A stretch of 64,000 nt of DNA from Artocarpus heterophyllus (taxonomy: Eukaryota; Streptophyta; Magnoliopsida; Rosales; Moraceae): positions 27,989,730 to 28,053,729 of the forward strand of contig CM046351.1 in assembly GCA_025403435.1 (NCBI GenBank), read 5' to 3'. The notes under the pieces were generated by a model. It saw nothing but the letters and a program-made list of their open reading frames with translations. It did no database searches and had not been told where the DNA came from. Every line of letters starts with the position of its first letter. Position 1 is the first letter of the stretch. Made by a program: the position numbers and the translations under genes. This document shows positions 47,777 through 60,087 of this stretch, piece after piece.

Positions 47777-48466
47777 TTACAGATGGAGATTCAAATCAAT
47801 TGGCCGCTCCCGGCTTTCCCTTTCCCATTCAAGCTTGGATGTTGCAGTGTCGGATTCTGGATGTATGATTTGCATTTTATCTATCAATTCCTCAGCTGTT
47901 GAAGCAGTAACAAAGATTTGTCTCTCCGATTCTGTAGTGATGTTTTCTTCCACAGCGTAATCTAGAAATTTCAAAAGACCGTCATAAAAACCATTTACAT
48001 TCAACAGTCCCAAAGGTTTGGAATAAAAGCCCAACAATTGCCCACAAGCAACTATAAATATTTCCTCAAGAGTACCTAGACCACCAGGTAATGCTATAAA
48101 AGCATCAGAATTATAGATTATGTCTTTAAAATTTTTAGGGATACTCCTGACTCCTTCTCCCTTACCTATGGCTTCCTTACAAAGGTTTCCTTCAACTGGA
48201 ATATGAGGCCAAATTCTTACATCAGTAGCGTCGCTAGACCTAGCTGCTAGTACCATATTTACCATCATTTTTATACTACCACCCCCATAGATTATGTTAA
48301 TCTTTTTGCGTGCTAGGACTTGCCCTAAGTGATTTGCAGCTTCTAAATAAGCTTTATCTTTTCCAAGGCTGGAACCACAAAAGACACAGACATTCTTTAT
48401 TTTCTTCGTGGACTGGGAGGTAGACATATTTGGTTTATAGAAGTGGTTGCTTAATGTCTGCTCCAC
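47777..48466 (-). CDS. LOG-like ORF in copy 2 (229 aa, extended C-terminus)
   Basis: Same protein as copy 1's LOG-like ORF with few changes (SLGK for SFGK, NMVLAA for NMALAA, NVNGF for NVKGF). PGGLGTLEE is intact and the catalytic-Arg position is again Asn. Where copy 1 has TGA this copy has TGG, adding 16 residues ending ERPIDLNLHL. Native LOG proteins also continue past SKL with a Trp-Glu (CWEIE-type) tail, so this longer form is probably ancestral. The last residues fit the LxLxL/DLNxxL form of an EAR repression motif; that may be chance. Single exon, minus strand, in the same position relative to its LTRs as in copy 1. Confidence 0.88.
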   Translation of the reverse strand: MEQTLSNHFYKPNMSTSQSTKKIKNVCVFCGSSLGKDKAYLEAANHLGQVLARKKINIIYGGGSIKMMVNMVLAARSSDATDVRIWPHIPVEGNLCKEAIGKGEGVRSIPKNFKDIIYNSDAFIALPGGLGTLEEIFIVACGQLLGFYSKPLGLLNVNGFYDGLLKFLDYAVEENITTESERQIFVTASTAEELIDKMQIIHPESDTATSKLEWERESRERPIDLNLHL

Positions 48467-49061
48467 TTAGACTTCGGGTTCTATATGAGATTTTAAAGAT
48501 GAGAAATATACAAAAAGGGCTAAAGAGATAGACGAGTAGGTAATGAAAAGGTAATCCAAAGATTTAAACAAAATCTTGTGCGGATAAGAAAGTAAGATAA
48601 GGTGATTGATAGTTTACAGAAAATCTGATTCACTTTTTGAAAAAGATTAGACTCTAATTGTATAACTTTTGACAATTGAGAACAATTCGATAGAAGACCC
48701 TCATGACACAACTGTAGACTTTTTGACAAATATACACCAAGTCTAGAAATTTAATATAAACTGTAGAACTTTTGAAATTTGAGACACAAATCTTGAAATA
48801 TCTGGATAAGCTTTTCAAAATTCAAACATATTACTGTACCGTATGTAACGTGTCTGATAAGATAATATATTTTATTATATATATATTTAAGAAAATCATA
48901 AATTAAATAAGATATTAACACTTACTGTATCAATCTAATAATCACAATTATTTCAAACACAAAAGCAAATATTCTGAGTAAAAGAAAAACACAAACTGTT
49001 GAACATCAGCTAAAACTGCTTCAAATAAGCAAAGACTAAATAACCTTTATAGAGCGATGAC

Positions 49062-49583
49062 TTATTCCCCATCCAGTTTTCTTATGGCTTGACAAACAGG
49101 ATCTAGAAATACCATATTCCTGAGGCGTTGTCTTTCTGTATAAAATTTAGGCCAGAGTTTAAAAATAACTCCTTGAACATATCCACTAGGGTGACCGTGA
49201 AGAGGAGGATGGATGCTATCCAAGTTCTCCTTTGAAAGTCCATCCCTACAAAACCTTATTTTATCCTCTCTATTCGTAGACATATAACCAGGTGAAGTAC
49301 ATTTACCGTTACAATTTTGTCTTCCACATTTGTTACAAGTGACCACGATGGCACGAGCTCTTCTTTTCATTGCACTACGACTGGTACCTGTTCCTGGTAA
49401 ACCGACATCTTGACTAAAGTCACTCGGACGGATTTTCCCCTCTATTAACATTCTCACATCACAAGGGATACCAAAACGCATAAGAATCCACAACCGAGTG
49501 ATTCTAGTCTTGTATTTCTTTCTGAGAATCTTTTGGGAGAGTGATGGGAAATACTTTCTCAGGTGTTGGTACTTTGGGTCTAT
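49062..49583 (-). pseudogene. ORF1 of LOG element copy 2, start codon lost
   Basis: Counterpart of 39445-39966. The frame is open throughout and retains KRRAR and the CNKCGRQNCNGKC cluster, but the initiating ATG is ATA (49581-49583). The next in-frame Met (MRFGIP, 49481) would drop the 34-residue basic N-terminus. Substitutions relative to copy 1 include ARIT to TRIT, ACNKC to TCNKC, SPSY to SPGY, CRNG to CRDG and GAIF to GVIF. Confidence 0.75.
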
Positions 49584-51041
49584 GATGAGATGAAAGAAGA
49601 GTAAATAGAAAGGAAAAATTAAGATAGTAAATTGCAGAATCCTAGAATTCCTTCTTCTTTTAGAGGAAAAGAAGAATTTTTAATGAAAAAGAAGAGGATT
49701 TGCGATTTAAAGAGAAAATAACAAATTAAGAGAGAAAAAGTGAACTCGGAGAAATAAGCTCCTATGCACAGTAAACGTATTTGTAAACAATGATTAAACC
49801 ACTGTATATGACACGTATAGAAACCACGTGGGAGAGACAGTGTGAATCAAACTGATTTAAGATTTGAACTAGGCCCAAATGTTCTTAGTTGAAAATGGTC
49901 AGGTTGTTTAGGGCCTTAACACATTTAGAACGAGTTAAATAACAAACATAAAATTGTAAACCAATTCGTATGAATCTTAAACCCAATTCAAAGCCCACTA
50001 TAGATAAAGTTAACTATAAACAACAAATCTAATTTAACGACAACAAGGATCTTCCTGAATGATCCAGCAACTCAAATAATTTTGTTTTAATCAAAACCTT
50101 ATTGAACAATGCATACACCCATATGTTATTCATAATACTTAACATCTATCAATGGATTCATCATCATTGCTACCAAGGGTTTAGAATGCGACTAACCTTG
50201 AAATCAATACGATTTACGTCTTTCAACGTAGACCATATCAATGAACAAAGACACTAGATGTTACTACTTAGGAACATCTACAATCTCCACAATTCTACTT
50301 ATACAATATCGAATTTCCTCATATAACAAAATCTTGGGTAACCAAAAGATTCACTGATACACTTAAATACAATGTACGTAACGAAATATTCCAATTTTGA
50401 GATTCATGCATTCTAGACTTTACACAGTCTCAACAGACCAAAAGTCTAACATTTATCTCTCTCAAGATTCAATACCATGATTCCCAACTTATATCATATT
50501 CCTCAAATAAATAGAACTTTTAAGAAAAGTTATTGACACTTATGTGCTCCATCGAATCCACACATAATCATTACTTAGGTTTGAATCAATTACGAAAAAT
50601 TTGGCATATCTATGTCAAACTTTAAAATCAATAAATCAAGCCTTATATTTCTTATTGTTTTTCACGAGACAAAAGGCTATTAAATCCTCGTATCTACACG
50701 AATTTCTCATCGTTTATACGAATTAGATATGCTTATAGATCCAAATATTATACGAATCTCTCATAAGCAATCTACTTATAAACTCATTCCATATAATTAT
50801 CATTCCCTTATAACTATTAATACTTTCCTTCTATATAATTATTGTACTCATATAACTATTGATATTTTCATTCTATGGCCTTTCCATGTTACATCCTTCT
50901 AGACTGTATAAATCAATGTGAAGGTTCATTTTGATGATGACAATGAAAATTCAGCTTCAAAACCATCTCAAAAATATATTTTTTTAAAGTGGTGCTACAC
51001 TCCCTAGGTTAACCGAACCTAGGCTCTGATACCAAAAATTC

Positions 51042-53437
51042 TGTAACGCCCCTATATGGGGGTTAACAGTTTTTAATGAGATAAAATAAAAATAAATAAT
51101 AAAAGTAAAACCTTAAAAATAAAATTTGCCCGAGACTTAAATGAAAACTCTCAACTCAAAAATAAAAATATAAACGATAAATAAACCACAGTTTTAATGT
51201 AGCACCTTAAATTTAATAATATAAACTGTTGTCATCATCATTTTAACCCTCAACACATTATAATACAGTCACAGAAGTAACAATTGATGCTTACATTATC
51301 ATGAAGAACATTCTCAACGATTGAAGCAGTCCCAATGTAATATAGTTACATCACTTCCTCAACTATATTTCTCGTAGCCACCTCACACTTAGTGAGTCCT
51401 GAAAAGATATAAACATAAGGGTATAAGCAACACTATGCTCAGTAGAGAAAGCCATTACTCACCTTTAGGTTTTTATCATTACCACATTAAAATCTGCATG
51501 GTTAGTAAGTCACATCATATTCCAGATTATGAGGTTTATTATGATCACATCTTATGGATACCGTAGTTAATCATTACCAAGTGTCATAATTACACATTTA
51601 TACAAATATTATCAATCATCATTGTTTCTAGGTATCCATGTTAAATTGAGTATCACTCAACTCATCGAAACCCAAATGGGCGCACTTGATCACCCTATAA
51701 ACATTCCAAGGGTGTTCCGGTGAGGGGACATCAAGCCCCGAGTCCTCACCAAATCAATTCCTGTACAGTGTGTTCTGGGACTTTCAACCCAAGGAAGCGT
51801 CATCGCCTTCCCCCTATTTTACCTTTTAGGGTATTCATGCCCAAGGACGTAACCGTCGCCCTCTTTATGTCTCACAATTTCTCTATATTGAATCATTATC
51901 AATAGAGTTAGTTTTCCTAACCATGCTTCTCAATTTATAACATGTGTCAATTCATTATGTTCCTCGCCGTACAATACAAGACGAGTCCATGTCATAGTTT
52001 CATATGTGATACACATATAATATCAGTTCAACATAGATATATATATATTGCAGCAAAACAATCAATTTTAATTCTATAAAAACCTCACAAAAGATGAGTA
52101 ATAGAATCCCTACCTTTCAAGCTTATCAACAGTCTCTTAATCCTGTAATCAATTAACGTTAGCTCCATACTCCCTTGATCTTGAACTCCAAGCAAAACAG
52201 ATCCAGTTGTATCTCGCTGTATCTACGAAGCATCCTCTGTAGTGCTCCTCGAGCGACTATGAATGGCTAGGAATGCTTCCTGGAGATCATACATTCTTGA
52301 AAACGTCATTCTGGACTCCGATACTGCTGTTTGAATCGCCTCGATTCGCGTGCAGTCGGTACCGGATGATTTTCATCGGAGTGGAATTTGCTCAAACGGA
52401 GGTCACCATTGCATCCAGAGCATCGAAACGAGTCAGGAGGCGGTCTCGGATCTTCGATCGGAGGTCCGGATCACAAAATTCCAATTTAGCCTTTGACTGG
52501 CCGTTGACCAGCGTTGACCACCGTTGACCGGCGTTGACCGACTTTGACCGTCGTTGACCGGCGTCAATCGGGGTCCGTTGGCAGCTGGGCTCGGGCCTAC
52601 CCCCCCTAAATCGACCCTTCTGAGTCCAATGGCGGGGTCAATTTCACCCAATTCTGCCTCTAACATAGCGGGTCGTGAAGTACAACATCGGTAGAAATGG
52701 ATGAGCTCCGATCTTGATTCTCCGACGATGGAAACCTGAAATTGGCTGAGGGCTTTTGCTACCCATCCTCCTATGAGCATTTCCCCTCATCCAATTTGAA
52801 GAAACGTGGCTGGGAAGAGCCAAAACGGAGACTCCCGCGGCGGTTGACGGCGGCGTTGGCCGTTCTCCGGCGAAACCGGCTCCTTCCGTGCAATTGATCG
52901 AGGGGTTTTACTCCCCTTGATCCTCTGAACTCATTGGGAGGGGTGGTGTCAGTCACCTCCTCCGGCAAGGCGGAGTTCCACCATGGGGGCGGCGGTGCAC
53001 GGCGGCAATAGGCGGGCGGAGCAATCCGGCGGTTGTTGAGCTGCCACCAAGGGTGGGTTTTGTTCCTCTCATCACGGTGGTCGTGTAGGAACAAGAATCA
53101 CGTCGATCGGACGTCGGTCGGCGAAGATATCTCGTCGGAAAGAAATGGGTTTTGCCGCCACTTTGGGCGGCGCGTGTGGTCTCCTCCGGCGGCGTTTTGG
53201 GCGGCGCGGCAGCTCGTTGGACTCAGCTCGTCGAGAGCTTTCCATTGGTGCGGGAGGTGTCGAAAACGGATGCCGAAATCTCAGACGATCTTTGAGGAGA
53301 GAGAGAGAGAATTTTTAGAGAGAGAAAGTAGAGAGAGAGAGTTTCGAATTATGAGAGATTTTCTGATTTTTTTTATATATATACTAGGTAATTAATCTAA
53401 TTACCTTAATACCCTTAGGAGAATGACGGGTGTCACA
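51042..53437 (-). repeat. 5' LTR of LOG element copy 2 (2396 bp)
   Basis: The first ~50 bp (TGTGACACCCGTTATTC-type, here CGTCATTC) and the proximal ~1.14 kb (51042-52180) match copy 1. The intervening ~1.2 kb (about 52181-53385) is GC-rich and unrelated to copy 1's U3. It carries GA-rich and TATATA tracts near 53298-53390. Confidence 0.9.
52493..52559. promoter_or_regulatory. W-box array in the copy 2 5' LTR U3
   Basis: Same seven-core array as in the other LTR. Here it lies upstream of the shared TATA-like region that would drive the copy 2 transcript (minus strand). Confidence 0.65.
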
Positions 53438-53442
53438 GCTTT

Positions 53443-54988
53443 AAAGTATTTTATTTTATTTTATTGTTATACACTTTACCTATTCGTACAAAATAGTTTT
53501 TGAAAAGCCACAGGGGCAAAAATATATAAAAAAAAATTATTTTCCGGATCAAAAATGAAAAACCATGAAAAGTTTAGAGTCAAACTTGTGGCTATCAATT
53601 CAGTATAAAAATGGACAAGTTTCTAGTTCTAGTTAGGAGCAAAATAGTCATTTTTACTACAAGGGTTCAACAATTAAAACGAACACTAATTAAGCCTCTT
53701 CTTGTAGTTTAAGGTCATTGAGAAAAATATGTTCGTCCTAAAAATAATATAGAACTATAAAGTTTGATTGTTAAGACCCTTTAGGAGCAAAAGGTCATTT
53801 TGGAGCCCCATAGCAAAAGTTGTCAAACTAAATTGCGCCTTAAATTTTGGGGCTTTTTATACATATGCTATAAAAATGAAGGTTGGATTGATCTGTGCCA
53901 TTAAAAAAAGTAATTGCAAAAATAGAATTATAATACTAAACATATTCTCAAAGTTCCAATTATATTCTATAATAAAGATAGGTTTTGATTGCCACAAAGA
54001 GCATATTAATTTTTTTAATTTAATCGCCGTCCTTATTCGTGGTATTTAATTAGGGGAAATTTTCATATATAACACATTATGAAACTTACCTTTTTATAAA
54101 TGTAACTAATATTTTAGTGTGGCATAACTTAATCATATAATATAAGTAGTGGTGTAACATGAATAAAAACTATGTTTAAAAATATGACATGATATGTAAT
54201 TTTCTTTTTAATTAGATACTTTTCTTGAATGTGTCATGAATCAATCCACATCACAAAAATATATGATATAAAACATAAATATCTCTAAATTTTGACCCCA
54301 AGATTTTAAGATTAGCACCTAATCCTTAAAAAACAAGCCCAACTCCCCTGGTATTGCCTAATGGGCTTTACAGGCCTAAAGAGCGACTTAAAACCTTTTT
54401 GGTCTATTAGGGATTGTCCACCACTGAATAAGCCTACTGGACCCAAATTTATCTTATACCAAGGACCCAGATTTAGGAGGACTTAGATGCACAATCTAAA
54501 CCCTAATATGATAACTAGGGTTCTTAGAATTGATAATGAAAGAATTACACAAGATGGCCCTTCATAAATACTCTTTTAGAATATTTCCTCTATTTTTGAC
54601 CTTTTTCATTTTTGTCCCTTTTGTGTTTGATTTTTTTAATAGCTTCATCAATTCAACGTTTTTACCCCTGATACAAAAAAGAAACTAACCTAATCTTACC
54701 TCATCTCCCTCCTCATTGTCTCATTAAGTTGCCTCTCTCTTCTCCATTTGTCCCCCCCTTTTCTTTATTTCTCTCCTTTTTCCGCCCTCTCTCCTTTCCA
54801 ATTGAGTGGAATCGGTTTGGTTATCTAAAATGGCGTTGCAATGCACTTCATTACATATATAAAAACATACAATACTTCCTTGTGTTGACACACTGAAAGA
54901 AAAGCAAGCAAATTATCCAAAGTGAAAACGACAGACAATGACATTTAGGAAAATTAAAAAGGAAACCCAGCCGGCTTAAATGTATAAC
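53443..54988. other. Intergenic, AT-rich, no gene seen
   Basis: 3' flank of the DC1 gene. Long A/T runs, and CT-rich sequence at about 54700-54800. No coding region supported. Confidence 0.5.
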
Positions 54989-57900
54989 CTACAATATATC
55001 TGACAGCACAACATCACCTGCACTCTCCCACTGATGTTCTGAACCAGTTTTCATAAGTTCTTGCATTAAATCTGACGCCATAGACTTGTTATATCCTGCA
55101 TACTTCTCTCGAAGCCCTTTGTACCTCTCTAACTTAGCTTCTAGGTCGGCAATTCCATGGTCTAAATCTTTTAAGCCTTCTTTTTGGCATCTGATTGCTT
55201 CGAGACCAAGAAAGGAACGCACAAGTCGTTCAAAAGAGTTTAGTAAAGACTCCGTAATTTTCAAGCCTGTTATTTTTCCAATGGCTTTTAGGTAGAAGTA
55301 CCAATGATTAAGATGAGACTTGTTGATGTCTTCAACTTTAGTCTTGCACATTCTGTCGATGATTATGCACAATGAAGTTGCGGCAATGCTCTTCGCTCCA
55401 GGTGTCAAGTTACTTGTTGAGAACCTATTACCATACCTGTGACGAAGCAAAGTCGTTAAAATCGGGGCCAAACTGCTAGGCACCATGTAGCCCTCAACAT
55501 TCACAACTTTCTCTCTTGAAATTAGCTTTTCATCACCAAGTAGTTTCATTAGACCACCTTCCACGTATGAGAGGTAATGGAGCTCTTCCATAAAGGAGGA
55601 AAAATCCTCGGGCTTGAACTGGAAAAATATTTTAAGTCGATCAATATCTTCAAGAGATCCCTTACGATCTAAACGAGAATTTCTTTCTATAGTCCTTTCT
55701 TTACTACGTCTTAAAATCTGAAAACTGAACTCAGGCTCAAAGGGCTGTCCTACTAGCAGATCCCTTTCATGTTGAGACAGGCTATCCATCATCTCTTTTA
55801 AGGTTGATTCCTTAATAACATGATGACCATGATCAAGTCCACCGCCTGCAGCAAGATTATCCTGCACCCACAGCCTGCTAAAGTCCCATCTATTATCTCC
55901 CAATGCCCACATCTTCACATGATCTTTACTATTTTTCTTTATCATCCTCATAATCTGATACAAACATGTATATATTAAAATCAACCAAAATTGATCAATT
56001 TTCAACACATTTATTTCAGAATAAACTTAAAATTACGTAACTTGCTTGATTACAACTGTATAATTATATTTATATTTGTGGTTAGGCATGCGAAAAGACA
56101 AATAATTAACAATGGAGGAAGTAAGTAGAAGGATAAATTACACATGCTTAAGTTACAGAAACACCTTTCAGATCAAAACTAATAGCACTCACACCCCTTA
56201 AACTTAACTCCTTCAGCTTTTTAAATAAAATGATAAAAATACTTTTAAAATCTCAACCATTGACCTAAAATCACAAAATCACAATCATTTATTCGTTTTT
56301 TACCTAAAAAAATCAAAATCAGCCAAAAAAAAGAAAGACAAAAACTTTTTTTCACCAAAAAACATTTCAAAATCCTTAAAAAAAAAAAAAAAATTAGAAA
56401 ACAAAAGAAACCAAAAAAAAAAATTAAAGAGGCACAGAACCCGAGCCTCTCTCCCTGTTACCCTCCATCGTACGACCCTCCCTCCGAGCGTGCGCCGATC
56501 CCTACCCAAAGCCACCCGGCCCTTCCTCTGCCGGCGACCCCACCACTGGGCCCAACAACATCACTCGGCCCCCTTCCGCCGTGCCCAACACCACCACCCG
56601 CCCCTTCTGTCATGTCTAACTCCATTTCATCAAGCCCAACCACGTTGGCACCTCTTCCCATCGAGCCCGCCTTGCCCGCCCCCATTCCCGTCGAGCACAA
56701 CCACCTCCGTCAAATTATATAATCACTAAAATTAAAAAAAAAAAAAACCTAACTATCAAATTAATCCCCCATCCTCTCTTTTCCCCTCCCTCTTTCTCTC
56801 TCCTCCGCCCCTTCAATCGGAAATTTCATGGCGTAACACCAAAAAGCAACAAAACTTCAGGACCATGTAAAATGTGCAGACGAACAAAAGAGTGGATGTT
56901 TGAATGTTGTTGCATTAATGGAGGAATCAAGCTACATAAAAGAATCGGTTTCCAACTTGAGTCGCATTGCACGGTGCCGCTTTAGCAGCGATCACTGGCG
57001 ACGACGACTCATGACTAAAGCCTCAAGAGTCGGCGATGGCACTAGAGAGGGAAAGATGAGAGACAAAGACAGAGAGAGGGGGAAGAAAGAGAAAAAAAGA
57101 GAAGAGGGTGGGGAGGGCAGAGGGTAATTAACTTCTGATTGGTCTATTATTTAACAATATTTGTAAACATGTCTCTAAAATTGGCTTATTAATTGCAATT
57201 TCCCTTTGTGATAGGCATGTAAAGAAAAAGTCTCAAGTTTAGAGGCTCAAATCATATGCCTAATCCACGAATCTTCAAACTCTAAACCATGAAATCCGAT
57301 ATTTTTCAATCAAGTGCATTGAGTCTTTACTTATTGTTCATAGGCACTGTGATTAGTCTTTATTTATGAATTGTTCACATCTAATTTGGTGAATTTTATA
57401 AGTACTTATTTGATCTTTAATTTTTTGCACTTGATCTTGACCCATAAATATTTTTGTAATATATCTATTACCTATCTAAAAGTATCATGGGGCACTTCAA
57501 AAGAACATGGAACGATTCGTCCATGACGATTTGTTCCTGTTTCTTTTTTTTTTTTTTTGAACTTTTTTCTTTTTCAGATTTTTTTTACTCCACACCATCA
57601 AAAAAATTATCCTTTCAAAAAAAACTTATACAATTTTTTTTTTTTTACTTTTTAGCCATATTTTTTCTTTTACTTCTTCGTAGTTCTATCATTTTACTAT
57701 ATCAAAATAAATTTTTTCAAATTAAAATATCTTCTTCCACATATGTTACCATTTATTTTACAATTTTATTTTTGGTATGTTTCTTTGAGATACTTATTTA
57801 GTCTCGCTTATTATTATTAAAATAATCTTGTTGGGTTTTCTAATTAGCTTACTATAGTAAATTATTTTCCTAAAACACATTTTTTAGAAGCTTTTCAGCC

Positions 57901-58149
57901 CATCTTTTAATTATTATTTTCTAATAAATGCATTTTTTTAATATAATCCAGTTGGGAGAATCTTGAAAGACTTTTTTTTCTTACTTTAACCTTATTAATA
58001 CTACTTTTATCTGCATGTGCTCATGCTTAGTTTTTTTTTTTTCAAAAGATCCTCTACATTATAATAATTCTTTAATGTACTTAATATATAAATAAAATTT
58101 TTAAGATGACTCCTACATAGCTAGCACGTAAGGTTCAACTAATATATAA

Positions 58150-58193
<44 letters not shown>

Positions 58194-59822
58194 CTATGAT
58201 ATTTGTAATTCGGTGTTATTTGGGTCATTTATGTAAGACGTGACAGGACACCTAGTAAAAATCAGTGTGGTTCGATAAAATTCTCATTAAATAAGTCAAG
58301 ACCTTAATTTCTTACTTCAGATTTCGTGACGGTCTTTAAACCATCGTAAAATGCTTTTATGACTGCTTTCATGGCTACTTTTAACGATATGGATTAATGG
58401 TCTTATTATACTATTGACTCCAATGTTAACGCTAGATTGAAAATTTCAAGAGGGGATATTTTTGTTCCTGTTTCAAGTTTATGCTTTCTCCTACGCAAAT
58501 ACGGTTATAAAATGTTCGAATACATATCTTGCCCTAGTAAATATTATCAAAACACTTTTTTTGAGAATTAAATTAGTAGCTTGAAATTTTGCTACTTAAG
58601 AAAAGAAGAAATAAGAATATATAAAAAAGATGCAAATATTATAAATTGTGAAACATACCTGAGGAATGAAACAGTGTATATGAGCCATATACTTGCAATC
58701 TTTGCAGGAGTAAGTACGAAAGCGTTGATTCATTTTTTCTTCGCACACATCGCAATAATATTTATCTGAATCATCTTGGATCACTATATGATCACAAAGA
58801 GTTAAGGGGTGGATGTGACACTTATTTTTGATGGAAGATGGCAATGGACCACATAGAAAATGAAGGCTGAAATCACAATCTATGCAGCGGAATAGAAAAG
58901 GTAGAGTACGTTTAATTTCATTAGGGACAAAATCGACACAACTACCATAAGACTTTTGACAAGCATTGCACTGGATATTACAAGATGCTTTCTCCACCAA
59001 AAGAAGAAAATGACCATGACTTGGATATTTTACCGCCGTCAGAAAAACACATTCTGTACACAAGTTAATGTTACACCCATCTTCATGACAACCAAAAATA
59101 AGCCTGCAATTTGGTTTGCAACAGGATTTACAAGATCGAGGCTTACTGACCTGAAGCAGAAGTGGGTGACGTGAGTGACATGTGTGTTGTATTTCTCTTG
59201 GCAACTCTGCACACGATTTGTGGAGAAAATTCTCACAGGATTCGGAAGTGCAAGAGTAGGCTGGAGCAGACCATTGTGATTGACACGCAAAGCACTCATT
59301 AGCTTTATCTGCTCCCCTTTTCGGATAATGGTCCTGCTCCACGAGAGGCATCGGATGCCCATGGCAGACATATTGAATGACACCATGATCATCTTGGTCA
59401 ACTTGTTGAGTTGTTGTGCTTATGGTGGGCAGTGGGATAATGGCACATTCTCTATGCATGTAAAAATTAGAGCATTGATTGCACGCATACCGATAGCTTT
59501 TTTCATCTTCATCTTGGAAGGTCTTGTCACAGTAATCGCAGCAACTCATCATGTGGTTTCTTGATGATGATCCCTTTCGTAGTGTGAGTTGGTGGAGAGG
59601 ATGCAACGAGTGATTCATTTGTTGGGGCAACTCTGCACATCTTTCGTGCAGAACATATGAGCAGCCAGATTCGCTGCATCTGTAATACAAAGAATCCACT
59701 AACCACTGATTACACACGCCGCACCTGAATATCCTATGTAGGCATGCAATTACTGGCAACTGGAAAAAGCGCAAATGATGATTGTGACTGAAATGTCGAA
59801 TTCCCTGGCCTTTTATCTTCAT
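54989..59822 (-). CDS. DC1-domain (Cys/His-rich) protein, two exons
   Basis: Exon 1 (58659-59822, 388 codons) ends ...CFIPQ at CTCAG|GTATGT. Exon 2 (54989-55954) starts after TATCAG. Both are phase 0, giving 709 aa. Exon 1 encodes about six DC1 units: HxxH...CxxC...C-x4-5-C...H-x2-C, for example CGVCNQW...CSESGCSYVLHERCAELP and CDVCEEK...CKDCKYMAHIHC. DC1 modules are C1-like zinc domains found in large plant families, some linked to defence or stress; targets are mostly unknown. Exon 2 begins near KMWALGDNRWDFSRLW and contains VVNVEGYMVPSSLAPILTTL, TKVEDI and a C-terminal coiled coil (LDHGIADLEAKLERYKGLRE), a C-terminal region I associate with plant DC1 proteins. Separate genes remain possible, because the 2.7-kb intron is long. 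Confidence 0.82.
55955..58658 (-). other. Large intron of the DC1 gene
   Basis: 2704 bp. It includes a GC-rich, Pro/Arg-coding-like patch (about 56440-57130, open on both strands, so compositional), long A and T runs, and a (TA)n at about 58147-58191. The GC-rich patch may be an old insertion; no element ends were found. Confidence 0.55.
58147..58191. repeat. (TA)n microsatellite
   Basis: About 20 or more TA units inside the DC1 intron. Confidence 0.9.
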
Positions 59823-59837
59823 AACGACGACAACGGT

Positions 59838-59923
59838 AAAAGTAATTATGAGTGGTGTACGATCATAGACCGATTTTTAATTGTGGAGCAACTCGCACTT
59901 AGATGTCCTCCGACTCCAATATG
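59838..59923 (-). promoter_or_regulatory. DC1 gene 5' leader/promoter segment, duplicated copy 1
   Basis: Starts 16 bases upstream of the DC1 start codon. An 86-bp segment including ATCATAGACC, TTGTGGAGCAACTCG and GTCCTCCGACTCCAATATG is repeated at 63915-64000 with about 7 differences. Likely 5'UTR or core promoter. Confidence 0.6.
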
Positions 59924-60087
59924 TATATATATTAACCATGACTGCTAATTATTAGTTCTGAAATTTAAAAAGAAAAAAGAAAAAGAAAAAGAAAGAAACA
60001 AGGTAAAGAATATCTCAGCTGGCACTTGTTCTTCTCTCTTTATTGCCTAAGGACCCTTATTCTAATGTCATAGGGAGAGGGTTGGAA

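Larger units (their letters stand above)
44434..53437 (-). mobile_element. LOG-carrying non-autonomous LTR retrotransposon, copy 2 (inverted)
   Basis: A 9004-bp element opposite in direction to copy 1, flanked by perfect GCTTT duplications (44429-44433, 53438-53442). LTRs are 44434-46831 (3') and 51042-53437 (5'); the 4.2-kb interior is almost the same as copy 1. The primer-binding site is at 51022-51034 (minus) and the polypurine tract at 46832-46850 (minus). By eye the LTRs differ at about 15 positions, so this insertion is older than copy 1. Its LTRs are ~420 bp longer because the distal U3 is a different, GC-rich sequence. Confidence 0.93.

Noticed and set aside
56458..57127. Pro-, Gly- and Arg-rich frames in the DC1 intron
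   Set aside because: Low-complexity, open on both strands, no domain; compositional.
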